Counted from the stretch's first letter, positions 40,068 through 49,201 are shown. The stretch is DNA of 64,000 nt from Streptomyces sp. NBC_00490 (GCF_036013645.1 NZ_CP107869.1:7006001-7070000), one strand, 5' to 3'. Numbers and translations: made by a program. Notes: a model not told the origin generated them from the sequence alone.

Positions 40068-40649
40068 ATGGGACACCGTGAGGATCTGCTCGAAGGCGCC
40101 AAGCGGTGCCTGCTGGAGAAGGGCTTCGCGCGCACGACGGCGCGCGACATCGTCAAGGAGTCGGGGACCAACCTCGCCTCGATCGGCTATCACTACGGCT
40201 CGAAGGACGCGCTGCTGGCCGAGGCGTACGTGTCGCTGGCCGAGGGGATGGGCGATGCCTTCGAGGGGGACGGAACGGCCATGAATGCCGAACCCGGTTC
40301 CCTCGAACGTTTCCAGGAGGTGTGGTCGAACGTCATCGCCACCATGCGGGAGCCCGGCTCGATCTGGCATCTCAGCATGGAGATCGTGGTCATGGGCGAC
40401 CAACTGCCCGAGGTGCGCGACTACTTGGCGCGGGCCCAGCGGGAGGCCGGGCGGGGATTCGTGCCGATGCTCATGGGTGGGCGTGAGGAGGACGTCTCGG
40501 ACGACACCGCGGACACCCTCGGCATGTTCTACGTGACGCTCATGACGGGGCTCATCGCCCAGTGGCACTTCGATCCGAAGACCGCGCCCAGCGGGGAACA
40601 GCTCGCCGAGGGGCTGCGCCAGGTGATCGCCGGGGTCAACAAGAGCTGA
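40068..40649 (+). CDS. TetR-family regulator of the MFS pump
   Basis: A 193-residue repressor. The HTH (about residues 5-50) reads LLEGAKRCLLEKGF, TTARDIVKES and NLASIGYHYGSKDALL, followed by a helical ligand-binding domain. It is divergent from the DHA2 pump gene and shares the repeat-containing promoter region, the standard arrangement for local control of an efflux pump. ATG 40068. The 3' end overlaps the convergent ABC ATPase gene by 14 bp. Confidence 0.88.
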   Translation: MGHREDLLEGAKRCLLEKGFARTTARDIVKESGTNLASIGYHYGSKDALLAEAYVSLAEGMGDAFEGDGTAMNAEPGSLERFQEVWSNVIATMREPGSIWHLSMEIVVMGDQLPEVRDYLARAQREAGRGFVPMLMGGREEDVSDDTADTLGMFYVTLMTGLIAQWHFDPKTAPSGEQLAEGLRQVIAGVNKS

Positions 40650-41316
40650 TCCGTCCCTCCCGCATCTCCAGGACACGGTCCGCGAAATGCCGTACGACGG
40701 CCCGGTCGTGGCAGATGAACAGATAGCCGAGCCCCAGCTCGTCCCGGAGGTCGGCCAGCAGGTTCAGCACCCCGGCCCGCACCGACGGGTCCAGCGCCGA
40801 CACCGGCTCGTCCAGCACCAGCAGGCGCGGCTCGGAGGCCAACGCCCGGGCGATCCCGGCGCGTTGGCACTGGCCGCCGGAGAGTTCGTGCGGATACCGG
40901 TCGCCGTACGACGGGTCGAGGCCGACCCGGTCCAGGAGTCCGGCCACCCGGGCGGGACCGGACGAGGCGTTCCAGCGGCCCTGGACCTTCAGCGGTTCCG
41001 CCACCGCGTCCCGGATGCGGTGGCGGGGGCTGAGGGAGCCGTAGGGGTCCTGGAAGACGGGCTGCATACGCGGGCGCAGGGGGCGGAGTTCGCGTTCCGT
41101 CAGGGTCGTCAACTCCCGGCCCTCGAAGCGGACTTCGCCGGAGGTCGGGCGGCGCAGCTGAAGCACCGCCAGCGCGGTGGAGGACTTTCCGCAGCCGGAG
41201 GGGCCGTTCAGGGCGAGGGTCTCGCCGGCCTCCAGGGAGAAGCCGACACGGTCCACCGCGGTCACGGCACCGTGGCGGACGACGAGGTCGCGGACGGCGA
41301 GAAGGGGTGTGCTCAC
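40636..41316 (-). CDS. Peptide/nickel-type ABC transporter ATPase (OppF/NikE-like), short form
   Basis: A 226-residue ATPase with Walker A GPSGCGKSST, Q-loop in MQPVFQDPYGSL, signature LSGGQCQRAGIA, Walker B LLVLDEPVSALD and the H-loop FICHDRAVV. It lacks the C-terminal oligopeptide-transporter extension found in most OppF proteins (usually about 320 residues), so it is a minimal nucleotide-binding domain. The GTG start overlaps the stop of the upstream ATPase gene (GTGA). Last gene of the four-gene importer operon. Confidence 0.87.
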   Translation of the reverse strand: MSTPLLAVRDLVVRHGAVTAVDRVGFSLEAGETLALNGPSGCGKSSTALAVLQLRRPTSGEVRFEGRELTTLTERELRPLRPRMQPVFQDPYGSLSPRHRIRDAVAEPLKVQGRWNASSGPARVAGLLDRVGLDPSYGDRYPHELSGGQCQRAGIARALASEPRLLVLDEPVSALDPSVRAGVLNLLADLRDELGLGYLFICHDRAVVRHFADRVLEMREGRISSC

Positions 41317-42233
41317 ACTCTCTCCCAGTGGTGGCAGGAGACCAACCGCCCCTCCACGCGCCGCGGTTCGGGTTCCTCGCGGCGGCAGGTGTCGGTGGCG
41401 AGCGGGCAGCGCGGGGCGAAGGCGCAGCCCGGCGAAAGCGTGCCCGGGGCCGGGGGTGTGCCGGGGAGGGCGGGCAGACGGCGCCCTCGGGCGTTCTGCG
41501 GGAGGGACGCCAGCAGGCCCGCTGTGTACGGGGCCCGGGGACGGGCCAGCACCTCCCGTGCCGGGCCGAGTTCGGTCAGCCGGCCGGCGTACATGACGAG
41601 CGCGCGGTCCGCGTGCCGCCGTACGACGTCCAGGTCGTGCGTGACCAGGACGAGCGCGGCGCCGACCGCCTCCCGCTGCTCGGCGAGGACCCGGAGCACC
41701 TGCTCGCGGCGTTCCTCGTCGAGGGCGGTGGTGGGTTCGTCGGCGACCAGGATGTCCGGTTCGTTGATCGTGGCCATCGCGACGACCGCGCGCTGGCGCA
41801 TACCGCCGGAGAACTCGTGCGGATACGACCGTGCCCGCCGCGCGGCGTCCGGGATGCCCACCCGGTCGAGTGCCGCGACCGCGCGCGCCCGGGCCTCCTT
41901 GCGGGAGACGCGGGCCACCGACCGTACGGCGGCGGCGAGTTGGTCGCCCACCGGGTGCACGGGGGAGAGGGCGGACAGGGCGTCCTGGGGGACCAGGGCG
42001 ATGCGGCTGCCGCGCTCGGCCGAGAGGTCCGGCCGGACGGTCCCGGTCGCCGTCGCGTCCTTGGGCAGCATGCCCAGCAGCGCCCGGGCGGTCAGGGACT
42101 TGCCCGCGCCCGACTCGCCGACGACCGCCAGCACTTCACGCGGGCGGATGTCGAAGGACAGTCCGCGCACGACCTCGACGCCGTCGAAGGCGATCCGCAG
42201 ATCGCGTACCGACAGCAGTGCCTCAGACTCCAA
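41313..42233 (-). CDS. Peptide/nickel-type ABC transporter ATPase (OppD/NikD-like)
   Basis: A 306-residue ATPase: Walker A GESGAGKSLTA, the signature FSGGMRQRAVVA, Walker B ILVADEPTTALD and switch His VTHDLDVV. The C-terminal extension contains SPGCAFAPRCPLATDTC, typical of the Opp/Dpp/Nik group, whose cysteines bind an iron-sulfur cluster in some members. The start is TTG 42233, supported by an excellent ribosome site (AAGGAG seven to eight bases upstream). It overlaps the upstream permease gene by 11 bp. Confidence 0.88.
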   Translation of the reverse strand: MESEALLSVRDLRIAFDGVEVVRGLSFDIRPREVLAVVGESGAGKSLTARALLGMLPKDATATGTVRPDLSAERGSRIALVPQDALSALSPVHPVGDQLAAAVRSVARVSRKEARARAVAALDRVGIPDAARRARSYPHEFSGGMRQRAVVAMATINEPDILVADEPTTALDEERREQVLRVLAEQREAVGAALVLVTHDLDVVRRHADRALVMYAGRLTELGPAREVLARPRAPYTAGLLASLPQNARGRRLPALPGTPPAPGTLSPGCAFAPRCPLATDTCRREEPEPRRVEGRLVSCHHWERV

Positions 42234-43980
42234 CGGGGATCTCCTTCACGGCTCGCCGGCCTTTCGTGCCGCTGCGGCCCTGCGCGTACGACGCCCCCGA
42301 CACCGCCAGCCCCGCCAGCAGGGCCAGCGCCACCGCCGGGGCGAGGGCGGCCCAGGGGGCGCGTTCGACATAGGCGCGGGACTCGTCGAGCAGCAGGCCC
42401 CACTCCGGGGCGGGTGGCTGGGCGCCCAGGCCCAGGAAGCCCAGTGAGGCCAGGGCGAGCGCGATGCCGGGCAGCCGCAGCAGCGCGTGCCGGGCGACGG
42501 GCGCGGCGACCGAGGGCAGGACGTGCCGGGTCAGGATCCACAAGGGCGGTGCGCCGATGGCGCGTTGGGCCATCAGGAAGGAGGACGCCCGGACCTCCTG
42601 CACCAGCGACGCCGCGTGCGCGGCCAGCGGCGGCCACGAGATCAGGGCAACCGCGAGGGCCGCACCGCCCGTGCCGGGTCCGGCCGCCGCGGCGACCAGG
42701 ATGCCGACGATCACCGGGGGCAGGGCGTTGGCGATGTCCGCCGCGCCCGCCGCGACACCGGGCAGGAAACCGAACACCAGCGCGACCAGCAGGCTCAGCA
42801 GACAGACGGCGGCGGCCGTGCCGACGGTGGAGGCGGCGCCGTGCCCGAGCCGGGCCAGGACGTCACGGCCGAGGCCGTCGGTGCCGAGCGGATGCACCCC
42901 GGTGGGAGAGGCCAGCCGGTTCGCGGTCTCGATCGCGTACGGGTCGCGCAGCAGACCCCAGCCGATCGCCAGGGCGAGGACGGCGAACAGGGCCGAGGGG
43001 ATCGCCGGGTGGGTACGGACCGGCCTGGCGGGTGGCAGGGTGAGCGAGGCGTCCCGCAGGGCCGGACCCAGCAGCCGGCGCCGGGTGAGCGCGGACAGTG
43101 CCCCCACGGCCAGACCGAGCAGCAGCAGGGCGAGCACCGCCCCCTGGAGCAGCGGCAGGTCCTGCGACTTGGCGGCCCCCAGCGCCGTGCGCCCGATCCC
43201 CGGCACCGCGAACACCGTCTCCACGGCGACCGCGCCCCCGGTGAGCCCGACGGCGGCCATCCCGAACTGCGGGACCAGAGGCGGCAGTACGCGTCGGAGG
43301 GCGGCCGCGCAGACCCGGGCCCGGCCGACCCCGGCCCCGCGCCACAGCTCCACCCACCGCTCGTCGAGCACGGCGGGCAGCGCGTCCGCGACCAGCCGTC
43401 CGAGCAGCCCGCCCGCGGGGACGCCGAGCGCGAGGGCGGGCAGGACCATGTACGCCGGACCCTGCCAGCCGGAGGTGGGCAGCCATCCCAGCCACACCCC
43501 GCAGAGCAGCAACGCGACGGTGGCCAGCAGGAATTCGGGCACGGCGGCCAGCATCGCCGCGAAGGCCCCGGCCGACCTGCGCCCCCGTACCAGCACGGGC
43601 GCGACCAGTGCCCCCGCGAGCAGCACCGCGACGGCGAAGGCCGCGCCCATCAGCGCCAGCGACACCTGGAGCCCGGACACGACGGACGCCAGCACATCGG
43701 TACCCGACACCCACGAGGTCCCGAGGTCCCCGTGCAGCAGCTCGGACGCCCAGCTCCCCAGCAGCGAAAGGGGACCCGTGTCGAGGCCGAGATCCTGTCG
43801 TACGGCGTCCAGGGCCTCCTTCGTCGGCTCCTGCTCGGCGGAACGGGCGCGCAGGACGGTGAGCGCCGGGTCCCTGCCGGAGAGCCAGGGGAGCAGCCCG
43901 ACGGCGGTCACGGTCCCGAGCAGGCACAGGACCCGGGTCACCCCGGCCGCGGTGGGCAACCGCCTTGAAGCGAGCCTCAC
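42223..43980 (-). CDS. Fused DppB-DppC-type ABC permease
   Basis: A 585-residue protein joining two permease domains that are normally separate. The first (about residues 1-310) is DppB/NikB-like, with the EAA loop around GAGVGRARVCAAALRRVLPPLVP. After a short Pro-rich linker (ARPVRTHPAIPS), the second (about 325-570) is DppC/NikC-like, with LGTDGLGRDVLARLGHG and the EAA loop AIGAPPLWILTRHVLPSVAAPV. Together they form the complete membrane channel. The GTG start overlaps the binding-protein stop (GTGA). No frameshift is seen: the fusion is a continuous frame. Confidence 0.87.
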   Translation of the reverse strand: MRLASRRLPTAAGVTRVLCLLGTVTAVGLLPWLSGRDPALTVLRARSAEQEPTKEALDAVRQDLGLDTGPLSLLGSWASELLHGDLGTSWVSGTDVLASVVSGLQVSLALMGAAFAVAVLLAGALVAPVLVRGRRSAGAFAAMLAAVPEFLLATVALLLCGVWLGWLPTSGWQGPAYMVLPALALGVPAGGLLGRLVADALPAVLDERWVELWRGAGVGRARVCAAALRRVLPPLVPQFGMAAVGLTGGAVAVETVFAVPGIGRTALGAAKSQDLPLLQGAVLALLLLGLAVGALSALTRRRLLGPALRDASLTLPPARPVRTHPAIPSALFAVLALAIGWGLLRDPYAIETANRLASPTGVHPLGTDGLGRDVLARLGHGAASTVGTAAAVCLLSLLVALVFGFLPGVAAGAADIANALPPVIVGILVAAAAGPGTGGAALAVALISWPPLAAHAASLVQEVRASSFLMAQRAIGAPPLWILTRHVLPSVAAPVARHALLRLPGIALALASLGFLGLGAQPPAPEWGLLLDESRAYVERAPWAALAPAVALALLAGLAVSGASYAQGRSGTKGRRAVKEIPVGV

Positions 43981-45470
43981 TTGACGTACGTGTCGGCCGT
44001 GACCAGCTCACGCTCGCGCGGGTCGTGCGCGGCGTCCACGACGTCGGCGGCGTCACCCTGGATCACGCGCTCGTGCAGCATCGGGACGGCCGCGTCGGTG
44101 CCGAGCACGGCGGCCTCGGCCGCGATGACGGCCTTGCGCCGGGCCTCGCCGGCCTCGGTCCCGCCGGCCTTCCTCAGGGCGGCGTCCACCTGGGCGTCGG
44201 CGAGCTGGGAGATGTTGAAGGAGCCGTCGGAGGCGAAGTCGCTGTAGAGGTAGGCGGCCGGGTCACCGGAGTCGAGGACGGTCGCTCGGGACAGGATGAA
44301 GGCGTCGAACGCGCCGGCGAGGGCGTCGGACTCGATGTTGGCGTACTCGCGGACATCGAGCTTCACCTTGAACCCGGCCTTCTGAAGCTGCTGTTGCAGG
44401 GTGGCGGCGACCTCGGGGAGTTCGGCGCGGTCGGTGAAGGTGCCGATGGTCACGGTGCGGCCCTTCGGCTTCGCGGCGGCGGTGCGCTTGACGTCCGACC
44501 GCAGTTCGGCGGCCCAGGGCAGCGCGGGACCGAGCAACCCCTCGGCGACATCGGCGCGTCCCTCGTACACGCCCTTCACGATCGACTCGGCGTCGATCGC
44601 CTCGCGGGCGGCGGCACGCAGGGCGGCGTCCTTGAAGACGCCCTTCCCGTTGTTGAGGTACAGGGTGTTGGTGCGCGGCATCGGGACCTCGGTGATCAGG
44701 TCCTCGTCGAGGAGCGCGGCCTGGGAGACGGGGACCGCCTCGACGATGTCGGCCTCACCGCTGCGCAGGGCGGCGGCCCGGGCGGTGCCGTCGGGCACGA
44801 ACCTCACGTCGATACCGGGGGACTTGGCCTTGCCGCCCCAGTAGGCGTCGTAGCGGTCGAGGGTGGCGGAGGAGGTGCCGTCGACCTCGGTGAGCTCGAA
44901 GGGGCCGGTGCCGGCGCCGACGGGGTTCACCGTCTTCCCGGTGTAGGCCTTCGCGGCGAGGACCGACAGCTGGGGCGAGCTGAGCCGCTGCGGGACCAGG
45001 GGGTCCTCGTCGGCGGTGGTGACGGTGACGGTGTCCGGGTCCTTCGTCTTCACGGTCAGGTCGACGCCGTCCAGGATGCGGGGCTTGGGGGAGGCGGTGG
45101 CGGCGGTGGTGAGCGAGCGTACGACGGCCTCGGCGTCGAGCTTCGTGCCGTCGTGGAAGGTGACGCCGTCGCGTATCTGGAACGTCCAGGTCCTGCCGGA
45201 CTGCTGCCACTCGGTGGCGAGCGCGGGTTCGGCGTCCCCGTCGGCGTCGAGCTTCACGAGGGTCTCCGCCGTCGACCAGCGGGACAGCTTGAACGCGTCG
45301 TCGGAGAGCGGGGAGAGGGCCGAACGCGGGGGCAGCATCATCGCGACCCGGACGCGCTTGCCGTCACCGCCCCCGTCGCCCTCACCCTCGGCGGAGGCAC
45401 CGGAGAAACAGCCGGTGAGCAGGGCGGAGGCCACGGCGGCCGAGAACAGGTGACGGGCGGGCAGGCGCAC
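43977..45470 (-). CDS. Solute-binding lipoprotein (SBP_bac_5, DppA/NikA type)
   Basis: A 497-residue extracytoplasmic binding protein. The signal peptide ends in the lipobox SALLTGCFSG, so it is a lipoprotein. A Gly/Asp linker is followed by family motifs such as LVKLDADGDAEPALATEW, WTFQIRDGVTFHDGTKLDAEAVV and GTGPFEL. The ligand could be peptides, nickel or a metal-opine chelate; sequence alone does not decide. GTG 45470 has GGAGGG. It is the first gene of the importer operon and lies 54 bp downstream (in its own direction) of a Zur-box-like palindrome. Confidence 0.88.
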   Translation of the reverse strand: MRLPARHLFSAAVASALLTGCFSGASAEGEGDGGGDGKRVRVAMMLPPRSALSPLSDDAFKLSRWSTAETLVKLDADGDAEPALATEWQQSGRTWTFQIRDGVTFHDGTKLDAEAVVRSLTTAATASPKPRILDGVDLTVKTKDPDTVTVTTADEDPLVPQRLSSPQLSVLAAKAYTGKTVNPVGAGTGPFELTEVDGTSSATLDRYDAYWGGKAKSPGIDVRFVPDGTARAAALRSGEADIVEAVPVSQAALLDEDLITEVPMPRTNTLYLNNGKGVFKDAALRAAAREAIDAESIVKGVYEGRADVAEGLLGPALPWAAELRSDVKRTAAAKPKGRTVTIGTFTDRAELPEVAATLQQQLQKAGFKVKLDVREYANIESDALAGAFDAFILSRATVLDSGDPAAYLYSDFASDGSFNISQLADAQVDAALRKAGGTEAGEARRKAVIAAEAAVLGTDAAVPMLHERVIQGDAADVVDAAHDPRERELVTADTYVK

Positions 45471-45524
45471 GGAACCCTCCGGGTAAAGGGGTGGTCAAGG
45501 GTGAGTGCGCCGACGCTAACACGA

Positions 45525-45539
45525 TGACAATCATTTTCA
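45525..45539. promoter_or_regulatory. Candidate Zur box
   Basis: TGACAATCATTTTCA, a 7-1-7 palindrome with one mismatch between arms. It closely matches the Streptomyces Zur (zinc uptake regulator) operator as I know it, centred on TGAAAAT-n-ATTTTCA. It sits in the promoter region of the binding-protein gene and overlaps the stop codon of the MFS gene. It differs from the iron-regulator (DmdR/IdeR) box. Confidence 0.65.
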
Positions 45540-46715
45540 GTAATCAGTGTGACGGAGATCGCGCAGCGCCGGGACCAGCGCGATCAGCATCAGCGCGGCC
45601 GTCGCAGCGAACGCCCACGGATAGCCGGTCAGCCCCGCGAGGACACCGAAGCCCGCCGCACCGACGCCCATGCCACCGTCGTAGGCGAGATTCCACAGCG
45701 CGCTGACCGTGCCGTACGAAGAGGCGGACACCCGGGCGTACATCAGGGTCAGGGTGGCGTTCTGGGCGATGCCGAAGCCGGCCCCGAACAGCGCCGATCC
45801 CGCGACGACGGCCACCGGGCTGCCGGTCGCCGCGGTGACCAGCAGGCCCGCCGCCGACAGGAGCAGACCGGGCAGGACGAGCCCGGCGCTGCCGTGCCGG
45901 TCACCGTGCCGGCCCGCCAGCCAGCGGGTGACGGTCGCGGCCGCGGGCTGGGCGAACAGGGCCGCCGCGATCACCGAGGAGGACACCGAACCGGCCGCCA
46001 ACGGCAGGAAGGTGACCAGGATTCCGGCGGCCGTCGCGGTGGCGCCGAAGACGAGGACGGGGCGCAGCAGGGCACCGGTGCGCAGCCCGCGGACCACACC
46101 GACCGGCCGCTCGGCGCTCGCGCCACGGTCCGGCAGGCCGAACACCGAGACGATCGCGGCGAGCGCGGCACCGCCGCCGACGGCCGCGACGGTCCCGTAC
46201 CCCGCGTGCTCCGCCAGCCACAGCCCGAGCGGCAGCGCGATCAGCGACGGCACACCGGACACCACGCCCACCACGGCGAGGCCCTCGCCCCTCCGCTCGG
46301 CCGGGATCAGCGTCGCCGTCAGGGCGCCGCCCGCGACGATGGTGAGCGCGAAGCCCAGTCCGCGCACCAGACACACGGCCACGATCCACACGATGTCCCG
46401 GGAGGCGGTCAGCGCCAGGGCCGGGGCGCCGAGCAGGAACAGGCCGGCGATCAGGACGACCCGGTATCCGAAGCGTGCGACCAGCCGGGGAGTGACCAGT
46501 TCACCGAGGACCGTGGAGAGCATCAGGGCACCGGTGGCGAGACCCGCCGCACCCCCGCCGCCCGACCCGGCCGCGTAGGCGGGGACGACCGACAGCAGCA
46601 GGAAGAAGCTGACGGTCGCCCCGACCAGGCTCACGAAGCGGAGCAGCAGGGGCCGGGTGAGCAGGGGCGGACGCGAACCGGTCGTTGGTGCGGGGTGCTT
46701 GGCCGAAGTCGTCAT
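45537..46715 (-). CDS. MFS transporter, 12-helix efflux type
   Basis: A 392-residue MFS permease with about 12 helices. Motif-A-like GELVTPRLVARFGYRVVLIAG follows helix 2, and the C-terminal half starts near LLRPVLVFGATATAAG. No substrate-specific motif is visible. It is transcribed in the same direction as the ABC importer, 66 bp upstream of it, with the Zur-like box in between. Its own start (ATG 46715) faces the MocR gene across a 47-bp gap. In metallophore systems an MFS exporter often accompanies an Opp-type importer, which is why the pairing is notable. Confidence 0.83.
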   Translation of the reverse strand: MTTSAKHPAPTTGSRPPLLTRPLLLRFVSLVGATVSFFLLLSVVPAYAAGSGGGGAAGLATGALMLSTVLGELVTPRLVARFGYRVVLIAGLFLLGAPALALTASRDIVWIVAVCLVRGLGFALTIVAGGALTATLIPAERRGEGLAVVGVVSGVPSLIALPLGLWLAEHAGYGTVAAVGGGAALAAIVSVFGLPDRGASAERPVGVVRGLRTGALLRPVLVFGATATAAGILVTFLPLAAGSVSSSVIAAALFAQPAAATVTRWLAGRHGDRHGSAGLVLPGLLLSAAGLLVTAATGSPVAVVAGSALFGAGFGIAQNATLTLMYARVSASSYGTVSALWNLAYDGGMGVGAAGFGVLAGLTGYPWAFAATAALMLIALVPALRDLRHTDY

Positions 46716-46762
46716 ACCGTCGACGGTAGGTTCCCACCGGCCCTCCGCTAAGCTCCAATTCC

Positions 46763-48172
46763 ATGCCAGTGCAGTGGGCCGGTCTGTCACCAGGGCTGCT
46801 TCTGACCGTCGACCGGGACAGCACGCAGCGACTGTCCGCGCAGGTGGAGGGACAACTGCGGGACGCCATCCGCACCGGTCGGCTCCAGGCCGGCGAACGC
46901 CTCCCGTCCTCCCGGGAACTCGCGCGGGAGCTCGGTCTGTCCCGTGGTCTCGTCCAGGACTGCTACGCCCAACTCCAGGCCGAGGGCTACCTCGTGACCC
47001 GCGTCGGCTCGGCCACCCGCGTGGCGGCCTGCGCCCAGCCGACGGAACCGGCCCCCGCATCCCCGGCCGGCCCCGGCCCCCGGCTGATCGCCGACTTCCG
47101 CCACGGGGTGCCGGACCTGACCTCCTTCCCGCTCGCCGACTGGCTCTGGGCCACCAGGGAAGCGGCCCGGCGCATGCCCACCGCCGACCTCGACTACGGG
47201 GATCCACGGGGGAGTTCGGCCCTGCGCGAGGTCGTCGCCGGATATCTGGGCCGGGTGCGCGGCGCCGCCACCGACCCTGCCCGGACCGTGGTCTGCTCGG
47301 GCTACGCGCAGGGGCTGAGCCTCGCCCTGGGCGCCCTCGCCCGCCGGGGTGCGCGGGTCGTGGCGTACGAGGACCCGGGCGGCCCGGCCACCGCGCGGGC
47401 GGCCGCCGAGGCTGCGGGGCTGACGGCCGTACCGGTCCCGGTCGACGAAGAGGGCGTGGACGTAGGGAAGTTGGCGGCCACCGGTGCCCGGGCCGTGATC
47501 GTCACCCCGGCCCACCAGTGGCCGACGGGAGTCGTGCTGGCGCCCGACCGCCGCCATGCGCTGATCGACTGGGCCGTGCGCCAGGACGCGTACGTCATCG
47601 AGGACGACTACGACGCCGAGTTCCGCTACGACCGCGAACCGGTCGGTGCGCTCCAGGGGCTGGCGGCCGACCGGGTGATCTCCATCGGCACGGTGAGCAA
47701 GTCACTGGCCCCCGCACTGCGGCTGGGCTGGCTGCTGTGCCCGCCGGCCCTGCTCGACCTCGTCACCGACCTCAAACGCGTCACCGACCGCGGCTCACCC
47801 ACCCTCGACCAGCTCGCCCTCGCCCGCCTGATCGAGTCCGGCCGCTACGACCGCCATCTGCGGCGCATGCGCACGACCTACGCCACCCGCCGTACCGCCC
47901 TGGTCGACGCCCTGGCCGCGCACGCCCCCGCGGTACGGCTGTCCGGACTGGCGGCGGGATTCCACGCCGTGGCCCATCTGCCCGCGAGGGCCCACGAACA
48001 CACCCTCGTCGATGCGGCTCGCACCCGCGGCGTCGGCCTGTACGGCATGAGCGCGTGCCGCACCTCGGCAGCCGCGGCGCCGCCTCAACTCGTCCTGGGA
48101 TTCGGCAATGTGACGGAACGCGCGATCGCGGAGGGGGTGGCGGCGGTGGCGGACCTCCTCGACGGCGGCTGA
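46763..48172 (+). CDS. MocR-family regulator (GntR HTH plus aminotransferase domain)
   Basis: A 469-residue protein: an N-terminal winged HTH of GntR type (about residues 20-80, with AGERLPSSRELARELGLSRG) and a fold type I aminotransferase-like domain with the PLP lysine in SIGTVSKSLAPALRLGW. MocR proteins such as GabR and PdxR sense PLP-bound ligands and regulate neighbouring genes. The divergent MFS gene is the obvious target (47-bp gap). The ligand is unknown. Confidence 0.9.
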   Translation: MPVQWAGLSPGLLLTVDRDSTQRLSAQVEGQLRDAIRTGRLQAGERLPSSRELARELGLSRGLVQDCYAQLQAEGYLVTRVGSATRVAACAQPTEPAPASPAGPGPRLIADFRHGVPDLTSFPLADWLWATREAARRMPTADLDYGDPRGSSALREVVAGYLGRVRGAATDPARTVVCSGYAQGLSLALGALARRGARVVAYEDPGGPATARAAAEAAGLTAVPVPVDEEGVDVGKLAATGARAVIVTPAHQWPTGVVLAPDRRHALIDWAVRQDAYVIEDDYDAEFRYDREPVGALQGLAADRVISIGTVSKSLAPALRLGWLLCPPALLDLVTDLKRVTDRGSPTLDQLALARLIESGRYDRHLRRMRTTYATRRTALVDALAAHAPAVRLSGLAAGFHAVAHLPARAHEHTLVDAARTRGVGLYGMSACRTSAAAAPPQLVLGFGNVTERAIAEGVAAVADLLDGG

Positions 48173-48230
48173 GCCGGCACTCCTGGCGGACGCCGACTCG
48201 GATCGCGGCCCACCCGTGCTTTCAGCCTGC

Positions 48231-48442
48231 CCGGCGTTTGAGGACGAGGACCTGCCATTCCGATCCCCCGCCCACCCGCAGGCGGCTTCGCCTCTCAACG
48301 CCGGCCCGCATGCTTCAGCCCGTCCGGCGTTTGAGGACGAGGCCCTTGGGGCCGATGGGGGTCCAGGGGGCGGAGCCCCCTGGGGTGGGGTCGAAGGGGC
48401 GGCAGCCCCTGGGGAGGGGAACGGGTAAGGGCGGCGGGGGCG
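48231..48442. repeat. Repeat-rich convergent gap, including copy 2 of the 48-nt repeat
   Basis: The 296-bp gap between convergent mocR and lysE genes. CCGGCGTTTGAGGACGAGG occurs twice (48231-48249 and 48324-48342). A hairpin (48363-48371 with 48375-48383) and the 48-nt block 48395-48442 follow; the block is the exact reverse complement of 13534-13581. No gene is seen. The stems probably terminate both neighbouring genes. Confidence 0.8.
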
Positions 48443-48468
48443 TAAACCCGATCAGCAGCAGCACGGGG

Positions 48469-49110
48469 TCACTCCCCGAAGGCCAGGCGGGCTCCGAAGG
48501 CGGCGATGACCGTGCCGGTGACGCGGTCCAGGACGCGGCGGGCGGACGGGCGGCGGAGCGTGTCGCGCAGGGTGCGGGCGAAGAGGATCAGGACGCCCGA
48601 CCAGATCACCCCGAGCGCGATGTGCACGCCCGCCAGCAAGGTGCCGGCCACCAGGTGTGCCGCCGCGCCGCCCTCCGGGACGAACTGCGGCAGGACCGCC
48701 ATGTAGAAGGCGCCCACCTTCGGGTTGAGCAGGTTCGTCAGGGCGCCCTTGCGCCAGCCGCTCCAGAAGCCGCCCCCGCTGTCCCCGTCCTGCGCGGGTC
48801 CGGCGTCCCCGCCCCGCCGCCGCAGCGTCGCCCACACCATGCGGGCGCCCATCCAGACCAGGTACGCGGCACCCGCCCAGCGCAGGGCGGTGTAGGCGAG
48901 GTGGGACGCGGTCAGGACGGCGGTGACGCCGAGCGCGCCGAGCACGCCCCAGACGAGGGTGCCGGTCTGGATGCCGAGGACCACGCCCCACGCGCGCGTG
49001 CGGCGCCCCGTGACGGCGGTGCGGAGGATGAGGGCGGTGTCGATGCCCGGGGTGAGGGTCAGCAGGCCCACGATCAGTGCGAAGGAGCCCAGTGCGGAGG
49101 CAGTGATCAT
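48469..49110 (-). CDS. LysE/RhtB-family amino-acid exporter
   Basis: A 213-residue membrane protein with about six helices. The family signature appears as LTPGIDTALILRTAVTGRRTRAWGVVLGIQTG (residues 18-49, in parts), with LLNPKVGAFYMAVLPQFV in the middle. Members export lysine, threonine, homoserine lactone or similar molecules. ATG 49110. Its neighbour upstream is the PucR regulator, same strand, 91 bp away. Substrate unknown. Confidence 0.87.
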   Translation of the reverse strand: MITASALGSFALIVGLLTLTPGIDTALILRTAVTGRRTRAWGVVLGIQTGTLVWGVLGALGVTAVLTASHLAYTALRWAGAAYLVWMGARMVWATLRRRGGDAGPAQDGDSGGGFWSGWRKGALTNLLNPKVGAFYMAVLPQFVPEGGAAAHLVAGTLLAGVHIALGVIWSGVLILFARTLRDTLRRPSARRVLDRVTGTVIAAFGARLAFGE

Positions 49111-49201
49111 GCGGGCACTGTAGAGGGGGGGAGTCGACGAATTCCCCCTCTTCCTGCCCGGATTCGGGCATGGGGACGGTCAAAAGAGCTCTTGAGGAGC
49201 T

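Noticed and set aside
45525..45539. Iron-regulator (DmdR/IdeR) box instead of a Zur box
   Set aside because: The palindrome is 7-1-7 with ATTTTCA arms, not the 19-bp TTAGG/CCTAA-type iron box.
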